Shown: piece by piece, positions 54,423 to 64,000 of the stretch
How positions within the stretch are numbered: the first letter of the stretch is position 1
Layout: the number at the start of each line of letters is the position of its first letter
Assembly (NCBI RefSeq): GCF_907165205.1
Contig: NC_058189.1
Span: forward strand, 40,388,270-40,452,269
Source of the DNA: Coccinella septempunctata
Lineage: Eukaryota > Arthropoda > Insecta > Coleoptera > Coccinellidae
Direction: 5' to 3'
DNA length: 64,000 nt
Position numbers and translations under genes: made by a program
The notes under the pieces: model-generated
What the model was told of the DNA's origin: nothing
What the model saw: the letters and a program-made list of their open reading frames with translations, nothing else
Database searches by the model: none

Positions 54423-56360
54423 ATAAAAATTGGTCTACAGGGTGTACGACAACTAAGGTTGAAAATTCGACAAATGATACACTTCTAAGCGATGAAAGCC
54501 CTGTTGAAGTCAGCACAGTTATCCCAGAGTAAGATATGGTAGGAAAGTAAACTATAAACAGTGCAATAATAGACCTGAATCCATGAACTGAGTGGTAGCA
54601 TATCACTTACTCTACTGATGGCAAAAAAGAGCTATTGTGTTTTTTGCAATGCATATCAATATGCGTGGACCAGCTGAGGTTCCTATCAATATAAATACCC
54701 AAGAATTTACTAGTTTCAGCTAGTAATCACTTGTTTGACTGGCACCAAACAACGAACTGGCTTATAATGGACTCACACGCGAGACGAAGCTCCTCGGCAG
54801 TGTTAGCCGAGACTACAACAGGGGTGTCGTCCGCAAAGAGAACCAGCAAGAATAGGGTCAAGTGGATTGGCAAGCCATTAATAAACAAAAAGAATAAGAC
54901 CGGTCCCAACACGGAGCCCTGAGGCACCCCACAATCGACAGGAAATTTAGTCGAATAAGTGGAACCAACCTTAACGCGCATAGTTTTCCGATTGAGATAT
55001 CTGCTTAACCAATCGAGAAACATCCCCCTGAACCCCAAGCTGTAACATTTATTCAAGACTAATTCAAAAGAAAGCGTGCTGATGGCACAAAACAGGTCAA
55101 AAAACAAGCCAGCAACATGTAAGTTGCGATCCAAACACCCATGCACGGACTCAATGAAATCAAGTGCAGCAGTTTGGGTTGACCGCCCACTTGTGAAGCC
55201 GTGCTGAGCTTTATTGAGTACTCAAGATCGAAATGGGACGATAGTTAGTGATTTCATCCAAGTTGCCGCCCTTGTGTATCAGTATATCTATGGACTCCTT
55301 GAGTATACCTACTGGGAAATTTACCTGTCGATATTGAAAGGTTAACGATATTTGCAAAGTGCTCGCTAATGGTTTCAGAGATGCTTTTTACTATTTTAGT
55401 TGAGATGGAATGTAACCCTACGCAATTCTTGTTTTTCAGATTTTTAATTGCATCAAGAACCTCTAACTTAGTTAATGGATAGAAATTGAAAGTATTATCA
55501 ACTGAAGATGATGTGGTACAAGAAATGGACAAGTTGTCACCATAACAAGTCTTCAACTTAGATTTAGCCATTGAGGTGAAGTGACCAGCAAACATGTTAA
55601 CCAGCACCGAAGGATTATCGTATTTTACTCCATATAAGTGCATATTTACTGGGTTATGAGCCCTCATCTTCCCAAGAGTACACTTATTAACAATATTCCA
55701 CAGTGTTTTGTTCTTATTATCACCACCGATCCACCAAGTTCCCTCGAAGAGCGGCAGAAATAATCACACATTGTATAACCTGGTAACACCATGGACGTAA
55801 CACTATCCACCTTACACCAATGCTCCGAAACACTGAGCACATCAGGATGTTTTTCCTCTAACAGCGCCTTTGAACTATTTAATTTATTTGAAATACATTG
55901 TACATTTAGCTGTATTAAACCAAATATGTCAGCTTGTGAAATATCATCCACGATAAACTTCAATCTATTTGTGGTCGATGGATTTTGCGCCGATGGAAAA
56001 AATGATGTACATTAACTTTGTTTGGCCAGTTTGCACTATCAAGAGTTTTTTCATATTCAGAGCTCGGCATCGAAACCTTAAAATGAAGCGTATTGCTCCG
56101 GATAACGAGATACCAACTTCTCACAGATGACGTTTGAGAATTTTTGTTTCAGAAATTTTTGCAGATTGTCTTCAGTTGTATCTGGCTTCAGATTCGACAC
56201 ATGAAAAGCTTTGTATCTATCCAATCCTTCAACAGTAGTAGAACCAATAGAACTACCAACAACCAGAGCTTTCCTCCGTTTGCGCATTGGTTTGTGGCTC
56301 ACAAAATTCCATTCATATTCATTTTCCAAGCCCGGATTGGGCTAGGCAAAAAATGATTTT
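53990..56360 (-). pseudogene. CR1/Jockey-like LINE with ORF1 and ORF2 remnants
   Basis: Minus strand, in order. The ORF1 remnant (56329-56078) has KALVVGSSIGSTTVEG and KAFHVSNLKPDTTEDNLQKF, a nucleic-acid-binding ORF1 segment. The endonuclease start (55963-55664) has IQLNVQCISNKLNS and PDVLSVSEHWC, the LNVQ...E-x-W signature. A linker (55667-55254) carries LTKLEVLDAIKNLKNKNCVG. The RT (55146-54727) has AISTLSFELVLNKCYSLGFR, DCGVPQGSVLGPVLFFLFIN and VLFADDTPV (F-ADD). The thumb and C-terminal tail (to about 54120) includes DTLLVPKHSAQKFERSPMY and IKMYNNLPKFFKSN. The 3' end is GGGATCAATAAATATTCATT followed by (ATT)n near 54005. A G-to-C-type change in the first catalytic box, stops and frameshifts, and missing endonuclease sequence make it inactive. 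Confidence 0.88.
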
Positions 56361-57454
56361 GGCTCCCTAATGGAGCGTGATACGTCGATATTTTTATTGG
56401 CGGAAGTTAAAAACTTACTGATTATGTATGTTTGTTTATATCAGATTGTCTACAGTATCTTAATTATCGATATCAACAATTGGTTTTGTACGTTGTTTTA
56501 TGTCGTATCGTCTGAGTGAGTTCTTAGTTCTTCAGCACCATTAACATTGAAAGCAATAATACAAATTATCCATTAACTTATTCCAAAAGCAGCTGCAACT
56601 AGCACTAAGACATAAGTAATGAAACTTTCTTAGAAACCGCTACATAAAAAAATAAAAATGTTCACCAAATAAAATAATGAATTTAACGAATTTGATAGAG
56701 CTTAGGTCATATTTTCTTTGGATCCTGAACGAAATTTTTCTATATGAAAATTTGGTATTGCTGAAAAGAAATGATTGTGGAAAACAAATGGAATTTAAGT
56801 ATAATAGACAAAAATTTATCGAAAACAGCCAGAACCAAATACTAAACTGTTAACTCTTGGACCAATACAAAACGATTAAAATAAATCGCAACTGCACTGG
56901 ACTGGAATAATAGGTTAGGTTAGGTAGGTCTTTTTACTGCGTTTTCTGTAGCTCTCGACATATTTTCTGTAGATTGTTTCAACGGTTATGCAACGAATTG
57001 TGGGTTAGTTAAAAATAGATGCTTTGTCCTCTTACTGATCTTTCCAAGAAGATCATTCCTGTAACTGTCCAAGCTTCAGAATTTGATTGCTTCTAGGGCC
57101 AAGCTTCAGACCTTTAGGTTAGGCTTTGTATTCTTACGGCCTTTATCGAACATGAAAAATATTTCATCCCCTGAAAATGATCAAGATTACTCATATCACC
57201 CATAAACATATAACAAAAATATATCAGCCAATTTGCTAAATCATTAATGATAATAATAAAGAGTTTATTAGTGAAAAAAAAATACAGTCAATTAACTCAA
57301 CAGGAACTGTGAGTCATTCAGAAATTGATAACTGTGTAGAGCTGCTGAATTAATTTTTTTTATAATTCTAACGGCAAAAACAAACAACATTCATTATATT
57401 ACAATGTCAGGAAATAAAGGACTTCTTTCTCGAAATCTTTTAATATTATTATTC
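56361..57454. other. Intergenic, no gene
   Basis: A TTAGGTTAGG motif at 56914 is too short to be telomeric. A CCAAGCTTCAGA phrase occurs twice near 57070 and 57102. Nothing else is recognised. Confidence 0.4.
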
Positions 57455-57500
57455 GGATAACTAGTTTCGGGGCGAATCGATGCGTCCCATCTTCAGATCC
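57455..57500 (-). ncRNA. Complete minimal hammerhead ribozyme motif (Penelope type)
   Basis: Read 5' to 3' on the minus strand from 57500: GGAT (stem I 5' side), CTGAAGA (catalytic box), a 21-nt stem-loop with GGG...CCC and inner CG...CG pairs, and GAAAC. Then TA as a two-base stem III loop closed by C-G, TT (U-H cleavage position), and ATCC (stem I 3' side, complementary to GGAT). All core nucleotides and all three stems of the very short hammerheads known from Penelope-like terminal repeats are present. It would self-cleave the transcript before ATCC. No Penelope protein sequence is visible beside it, so it is a solo terminal repeat or relic. Activity is inferred from the motif only. Confidence 0.75.
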
Positions 57501-58837
57501 TACAATGTAAAAAAGAAAAACATGAGTAGGTACATATATTTAAAAAAAAAGCAAGCATCATTACAAACCTCAAAAATCATATGATTTTGCAATGTGATTG
57601 AGTTTAGAGTAAATCTCTGAGTATGACATATTTTTATATCATTGTTTATATGATATTACTTTCGAAAATAATCTTCATTATTATTATTATTATCTGCTTT
57701 CCAAATATTCACATAATCTATCTGATTCATTATACATTCATATTCACTGAACCATGGTCATACAACTCGCTACATCTGATTACCTGAGATGAATTATTCA
57801 TCAAATGGAATAGAATATTCACATTTTATTAGAGAAAATATTATTTCAGTTATGCCCAACTTTTGGGATGAATGGATGAATTTATTTCAAGATAATAATG
57901 TGAATCTCTAGTTGAAATATTGCTCCATAAACGTCCGAACCTAAATTTCCTAGATGGTCATCAAAAAGATATTAGCATCATTTTTGTCTGAAATCTATCT
58001 GTACACAGTATAAATTTTCGCTTGCCTCTGCGTCTCTGCAGTTCTCTCTAGCAATATTTGAAGTATGTGTGTTCCTCTCTTAATGACTTTGTGATTAGAG
58101 AATTCGATCAAAACGCTATCGTTCAATCTAGGGATTATAAATCGGCAACTTACTCCGATGGCTCCACGATTCTGGGACGAAAAAAAAATTTGATAGATTA
58201 TCTAAAAACCCAAATTTACTTATTGTTAGCGCTCTGTTTTTTGACACCACTTGTGTATTGATTTTCTCAAGAAAAAAAGAAATTTCCCCTAGAATTGAAT
58301 AACAGGGAAAACTTGAAGTATCTGCTTTTCCTTTAGTAAGATGACGTTCGAGTATTCAATATCCGCCAATTCAAAGCGTTTTCCATCGGAGTGTGAGATG
58401 TGCTGCTCTGACGAGATCAAATGAGACCGAAGCTTTGGTTGAACTTCTATTTGAATTTTTAACTTTAATTTTTGAAGACCCTATATATCAGATTCGTAAA
58501 ATAGAAATGTAGCGTATGGTCCAATACGTTGACAAGAGTTGGGCAAAATTAGGTTCTGATACATTCATTAGAAAACTAGTATCAGCTCTTTTGGTGAACA
58601 CTTACAGCTGTCAAAATTTTAGGAAAAAGTCGAATATCTCAGAATCGGTGCTATATAGGACCATGGCTGTTATACCAAAGTTTCCTTAAAATTTGACAAG
58701 AAATTCAAAAATGCAAGAATATATAGGCTGTCCTATTTGAAATAAGAAAGTTGATACCAATAGGGAGAAAACGGAGCACCCTGTATTAAAATGGTTATAA
58801 AAAATAAAAGTTCAATCGATTACAGACAAGTTTTGTA
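57501..58837. other. Intergenic; fragments of dispersed repeats
   Basis: A segment near 58380-58450 (GACGAGATCAAATGAGACCG) is the inverted form of blocks at 1450-1500 and 11220-11260 in the CAGGGTGAGTC family. GAGCACCCTGTATTAAAATG near 58773 looks like a MITE end without a partner. The 67-codon plus frame at 58058-58261 has no recognisable content. Confidence 0.4.
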
Positions 58838-59740
58838 TGTGTTTCATCTGAATCTAAACGACTTATATTTCAGCTGAATATTTCCACAATCAGAAAGATT
58901 GTGAATGAAGAGGATGACAAAGAATTTCCTTCTATTGGGAGACCCAAAAAAGTCGTGTCATTTGAGTATACTATATTTGAGTGAATTAATGCGAAAAGTT
59001 TACTACAGGATTTTCGATGAATGTCATCGTAGAATAAGTTCCCGAAAATTGATTTTTCTATTTTTCATTTGACTTGTCCTATATATTGTAAATGTCTTAA
59101 GGTACCAATAAATACCTAATTATTATCATTATATCAATGTATAGCTACAAATACGCGCCAGTTGTCCTGTTAATTGATTATTCATGTGTAATTTTTGTTC
59201 AAAGGTAAAGTTCATCTTGACTTGAAACTTCCTTCAATTCCTTTTACTTATATTGATGCAAGATGATTTTTGTTTAGAATTATCTGTTAATTCCTTCGAG
59301 AGATGCCCATTCCCAACCACTGCATTATATGCATTTCATCTTCGGGTTAATATTTCTGAAATCTTCATTAATGTAGGTAACGTATTCAAACTTTAGCCAA
59401 AGAAGATAACGAATAACATTAACTCTCCTCAAGCTAGTGCATATTATGATATTATACTGATCTCTTGTATTTTCCATGCAAATAACTGGATTTGGTATGC
59501 CCTCAATCAGTTTGTATAAACGTCAATTATGTTCGTCACACATTTTCCGAAGAGATTCGACATTGTGATAAACTAAGTAATAACAGAAACTTTTACGTAG
59601 AACGGGCAACATAGCGTTGATTTATAACCCAAAAATGTTTTGACAAGCGTCATAACCCCACATTTTCGTACTATACAGAGTGAAATGTGTCAAATGGAGT
59701 ATAGGTATCATGTTAAACGGAAACAAGTAATGCACATTTT
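58838..59740 (+). repeat. Repeat copy B with an open HTH-like exon
   Basis: Aligned with copy A (35467-36836) and inverted copy C. After ACTTATATTTCAG (58873) the exon-like stretch LNISTIRKIVNEEDDKEFPS is followed by IGRPKKVVSFEYTIFE and a stop at 58981-58983; it is open in this copy. The STIRKIV ... GRPKK arrangement resembles the DNA-binding part of insect transposases. Copy B has the empty site AGCTAGTGCATATT (59433) where copy A carries the LTR pair. About 33 bp near the right end are missing relative to A. Confidence 0.75.
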
Positions 59741-59974
59741 CGTTTTCTTTTGAATTTAGTGGTTCTCGTCATCTCTCTCTGATATTTTCACAAAAGCAGA
59801 AAAAATGAAATGTAGAATTGTGACTACAAGGTTTGATTGAATTGTGTACCTAACCATGTGATTTTATCTTTAAAACGAAGAAGACGAAATTTTTAAAACT
59901 TTTCGGGTGAGTACACAGTACGCATCTGATGCTCGTAATCTGTTACTACGAAAACTTCTGTTTTCATCCGAAAT
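59741..59974. other. Spacer between repeat B and LINE tail
   Basis: No feature recognised. Confidence 0.35.
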
Positions 59975-60700
59975 TTATTTATTTATTTATTTCATTTATT
60001 TACTCAGCAATAATAACAGTACTACAAATTAAATTACAACTTTCAAGTACCTTATGATGGCATATATATACACAAAAAAAACAACAAAATAATGTCAACA
60101 AAACAAAGAACATAAAATTAATAATAGTATTCTTACTGCTAAAAGTTTGGCGCACTATATTATATTAATACGGTGTGTGCGCTTACAGTAATTAACAAAA
60201 AATATACATTCTTTATTCAAGGTCCAATGTTTCCTCTCATGTTTCTCTTAGTCATAAAGTCCTCAAACCAAAATTCACCCAAAAATTAAACTGAAGAGAA
60301 AAAGAAACACCCCTTTTCCCCAATTCAAAAATCTAGAACCAAAAAGCAAACAACATTCTATCCACTGACTCTATACCTGGTAAGAAATTTGAAAGTTAGT
60401 GTCTATAATCCACTTATTGATTTCTTTTTTATTTTGAAATAAGGTTTGTGTTTATTTTCCTTTGGTAGAGAGTTAAAAACCTTCGGGCCAAGACAGTAAA
60501 TATGGTTTTGACATAAGGTATGTTTGGGGTTCTGGAGACCAACATTATTATTAAGAGCATATCTTGTATGTATGTATCTTCATACATACATACAACTTTT
60601 TCAATTCAAATGGGTAGGTAACTCTGCACATTTTAAAGGACTTGTTATTTCGAATTCGCAAATGAAGAATTTAATGAAAATGATCAGGAAACAAATTGAA
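59975..60700 (-). pseudogene. LINE ORF2 C-terminus and 3' UTR
   Basis: On the minus strand near 60565-60405 the frame reads ALNNNVGLQNPKHTLCQNHI, YCLGPKVFNSLPKENK and a stop. The GPKxFNSLPxE phrase is the conserved C-terminal segment of CR1/Jockey-type LINE ORF2 proteins. Upstream, CRVTYPFELKKLYVCMKIHT (about 60640-60580) may be the preceding tail in another frame. The 3' end is an (AAAT)n run, seen on the plus strand as TTTATTTATTTATTTATTT at about 59977-59999. RT and endonuclease are missing: a 5'-truncated copy. Confidence 0.7.
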
Positions 60701-61204
60701 TAAATGGAACCAAAAATAGAAATATATGATTTGCACAAAAATAAGTTGTTTCAACGACTCCTCTGTTTCGCTATTACAATAGCATCTTCAGTTGGGTGAT
60801 CGTAAACTATTTTGATGGCGAACACGTGTCGTGGTTAAACATCTCATGTTAGTAAAAATCATATAATTGTGTTGTGAGTTCAATTATGGATTATCATGAA
60901 GTATGGGCCACATGATTTCAATGTCGAACTTATTTTGCAGTTCCCTACAGAACGTAAACTCATTTCATAGTACATATATTGAGAAATTTGTAGTAAGTAA
61001 AATTTAGAGATATGTCCTCTGCATTTTGCAATTTTCTGTCTTATAGCTTTGTTCGTAGTGGTCTTTGGCAAATTTTTGACTATTCTAGATGCATTGAAAC
61101 GTAATGGTGCTTTAGTAACCTTTGAAAGTTATACGATTTGTTTCAGGATCATTAAAAAAATTACGCATCTCTTCATGACTATAAATTTGAACAATGGATA
61201 AATT
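60701..61204. other. Intergenic, no feature
   Basis: AT-rich with a motif-free 63-codon minus frame at 60880-61071. Confidence 0.4.
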
Positions 61205-62240
61205 TGAACAAACAGGTTACCTATACTCCATTCACGTTTATTTCAGCACTCGGTTGGCCATGACAATTTTAAACATATCACTCTGTATAGTACGAAAATG
61301 CGAGCGAGCTTATGATTGTCAAAACATTTTTGGGTTTTGAATCAGCGATATGTTGTCCGATATATGTACGTGAAAGTCTCAGTAATTACGTATATTACAA
61401 TGTCAAATCACTTCGGAAAATATGAAGTCGAAAATATGTGACGAACATAATTGACTATATACAAACTGATTCAAGGCATACCAAATCTAGTTAGTTGCAT
61501 GGAAAATACAAGATATCCGTTTTCAATTGTATTTATTTTTGCTATGGAAGAAAATTGAATAATTGACACATAATATGCAATAGCTTAAGGAAAGTTAATA
61601 TTGGTTATCTTCTTTTGCTGAAGATTGAATACGTTACATCAGTTGTAGATTTCAAAATAATCAACCCGAAATGCCTATGATGCAGTGGTTGGGAATGGGT
61701 ATCTCTCGAAGGAAATAACGTATAATTACAAGAATGTTAAATTCATCAACAAAAATCATCTTGCATCGATGGAATTCGAAAGAATTGAACGAAGTTTCAA
61801 GGCAAGAGGAACTTCACCTTTAAACAAAAATTTCACATGAATTAATAATTAACAGGACAACTGGCTCGTATTATTGACTATTCAATTTCAATACTGTGAT
61901 ATAATAATAATAATTATATTTTTATTGATCCCCTATTATATTTACAATATATAGGACAAGTCAAATGAAGAATAAAAAAATTCATTTTCTGGTACTTATT
62001 CTACGGAGACATTAATCGAAAACCCTTTTCGCATTCGTCGTCCTAAAATAGAATTCTTAAATGCCTACTTTTTTTGATTTCCCAATATTTTTGTTATCCT
62101 CTTCATTGACAATCTTGCTTATTGTGGAAACATTGAGCCGAATATAAGTCGTTTAGATTCAGATGTAACATTATATAAATACAAATACATTGAATATGTT
62201 CGCTATCAGCTGATATATTGTGGATATCAGAATATCATAG
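61205..62240 (-). repeat. Repeat copy C (inverted)
   Basis: Inverted relative to A and B. On the minus strand it starts near 62227 (GATATCCACAATATATCAGC), passes ATCTGAATCTAAACGACTTA (about 62160) and reads LNVSTISKIVNEEDNKN (about 62138-62085); here the acceptor TTCAG has become TTCGG. A LINE-type tail segment GGGGATCAATAAAAATATAA with (ATT)n follows (about 61940-61900), and it ends GTGAATGGAGTATAGG (about 61230-61215). The LTR insertion site is empty (TAAGCTATTGCATATT). More diverged than A is from B. Confidence 0.72.
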
Positions 62241-64000
62241 TTATCTACTATTTGAATGAGTGGACCTGAATTCTAAATAGCACTTCCTGAAACCCTGTCT
62301 TCTTTCTTTTTCACTTTCGACATTTTTGTAATATTAATTGATATTAGTTGTGGCAACGATGTTTTCATGAGTGCCAACCTTACTCCGTACTAGTTACAAA
62401 AACTTGAGAAAATTATTTCATGGCCAACCGAGTGCTAAATTCGATTACGATTCGATTTACTGGACGTAAATCTCTTAAACACAGAGGCCACAAAAATTTT
62501 ATTGAATTGCGGCAAATTTCAGAAGATAAAAGTGCGTTTTCAATCTATCAACACATTCAACAAACTGTTGCACATAAAGCGAATTATCCTGAATAGTTTT
62601 TACACGAAAGTTGAAACCTAAATTTCGAAATTGAACAGGACTTGATGAAAAGACACATCCTGTACAAAATATTCGGGAGAGTTTTCAAGCCCTGAACTAC
62701 CGGATATTAGTTCAATCCACAGGATTTTTTCGAATCCAGGATGGCGCCGAATGAACGGTCCATAAATATCAGACACCGCAGAAAATATAAATTCTGATTT
62801 CCTGAGGAATAGCTGTATTAAGAATTCTACCGCCCTTTTCAAGAAGAAAACTTTTCTGCGGTTCGATGATGCCGAAACTTGAAAGTTTGATACAAACTTC
62901 GCTAACGGAGCCAGAGAAAAAGAAATAAATTCTCTTGATTTTGTCTTCACTGGTCGTGATGAAATCAAGAAAATAAATGCTTTCGGTAGTGAGTTGGCGG
63001 TTAGGATTTAACGGTTGAATGGAAGGACTCAGTACGACTCCGGTGGGTGTGATTAGTTTAGCAACTACTTCATCCTGTTAAATTTTTCTTATTGGATTTC
63101 GTGAGGTTGGGGAATATTCGAGTATTGGATTGAAGGTAATTAGAATAACAACTTTTTCATTAGTAGAAACTATGAAGATACATCTCTTACTAGAAATATA
63201 AGCGAATTCAGTATAACATTTTTGGCACCGAAAAAAAAAGGAATATGAAGAATGTGGGGAAACTCACGAATGAATTAAAAAAATTTCTCTTCCTTCAGAA
63301 TGGCTGATTCGAGATTTGCAAGGCGAGGGCGATTACATAAAAAAAAAACGTTCGAATAGACGTAGTTATCTTTTCTGAAGAAAATCGTTAATTTCTTGGA
63401 TATATCTTTCTAATTTTACTGTTTCTTCTCTTACAAAAAATTGAAATTTTTCTTCGAATGTTTTCTTCTAAGAGAGAATTGCAAAAAAATAAGAAGGACC
63501 CAAAATTTCGAAGTTTCTTGATTTTCTTGGTCCCTAAAAGTTGAGCCCTATCAGTAAATTGTCACAAACTTCAGTTTACTCATATTTAAGATGACGTCGT
63601 TTGAAACCATGTTCGGCATAGTAATTTTTAGGAAACAAAACCCTAATTTTCCCAATTTTTCCTGATTTTCGATTGAGTCAAGGATTTTTCCTCTGTTTAT
63701 ACAAGTTTAAAAAAAATGTTGTTAGTAATTGGCAACAGGTGTTGAATCAAACAACCTCCGCTCACAATACGTGGTTAATTACTACAGCTCATCTTATTGT
63801 TCGAAAGTGCTATAAACATTTCTTCCAGATCAGTCATCAAACAAATAATAAACTCAGCAACCAATAACAATTGCATGAAATAATCCATTCAAACATCAAG
63901 AAACCGGTTTTCAATTTATTTTTATTTATTTAAGAAACAGATAGTGAATCCAAAACAGTACCAACTGAATTAAAAATTAAAAAAAAATATATTATTTCAC
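62241..64000. other. Intergenic; 62640-63060 is a low-repeat island
   Basis: A 116-codon minus frame (62968-62618) lies in mixed-composition DNA; it has no recognised motif, and coding status is doubtful. From 63100 to the end the sequence is AT-rich with A-homopolymers and no feature. Confidence 0.35.

Noticed and set aside
56911..56930. Possible interstitial telomeric repeat (TTAGG)
   Set aside because: Only about two and a half units, and this motif is frequent by chance in such DNA.
62618..62968. 116-codon minus-strand frame
   Set aside because: No recognisable motif or supporting splice or start context; kept only as part of a low-repeat island.
1..64000. tRNA, rRNA, CRISPR arrays or operon-like gene clusters
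   Set aside because: None seen. GGTTCGAAT-like boxes near 33163 and TTCGAATCC near 62732 lack cloverleaf context.

Overview
The window looks like gene-poor, AT-rich DNA from an insect nuclear genome. Every coding relic I recognise belongs to a transposable element (TE): Jockey-type and CR1-like LINEs, Penelope-like elements, Tc1, mariner and related DDE transposons, a Ginger/gypsy-integrase-like tail, hAT-type and TA-flanked MITEs, and a short LTR pair. No host gene with a convincing exon structure is visible, and there is no rRNA, tRNA, operon or CRISPR array. From memory only, the family beginning CAGGGTGAGTC and running into a GACTCGTACAAATATTT-like stretch resembles repeats of beetles, possibly ladybirds. 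That placement is unverified.

Layout. 1-11300: scattered copies of the CAGGGTGAGTC family, a decayed LINE (5080-5590) and a tandemly rearranged MITE (6120-6655). 11760-19250: a broken Tc1 transposase, an RTE-like short repeat, a TA-flanked pogo-like MITE and a 231-bp MITE that keeps a scrap of transposase. 19954-28760: a near-complete but frameshifted Jockey LINE (minus), a palindromic MITE, a second copy of the same LINE family (plus), an internally deleted DDE transposon and a LINE that has lost its RT. 30076-34369: a 1.8-kb fold-back element and a hAT-type MITE with seven TATCGATA sites. 35199-38465: a nested cluster made of an unidentified cysteine-rich frame, repeat copy A carrying an LTR-LTR insertion, a Ginger-like tail interrupted by a Tc1 element, and a mariner relic. 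39390-44640: two palindromic MITEs, Penelope pieces, a LINE tail and tandem duplications. 47929-56360: a hAT-like MITE, a decayed unidentified coding sequence, a Penelope copy with a GIY-YIG domain, a perfect-looking 1255-bp tandem duplication and a CR1-like LINE. 57455-62240: a complete minimal hammerhead ribozyme motif, repeat copies B and C, and a LINE tail.

How it fits together. The window is a record of layered insertions. Empty sites, target-site duplications and interrupted relics allow part of the order to be read: the LTR pair entered copy A after A, B and C had dispersed; a Tc1 element cut a Ginger-like relic; the 1255-bp duplication postdates the CR1-like LINE. The most unusual points are four Penelope-associated hammerhead cores (one with all three stems), three dispersed copies of a small helix-turn-helix-like exon with a splice acceptor, an open cysteine-rich frame of unknown origin, and a decayed protein-coding stretch (49468-50120) that I cannot assign. 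All calls come from reading the sequence; no similarity search was run.
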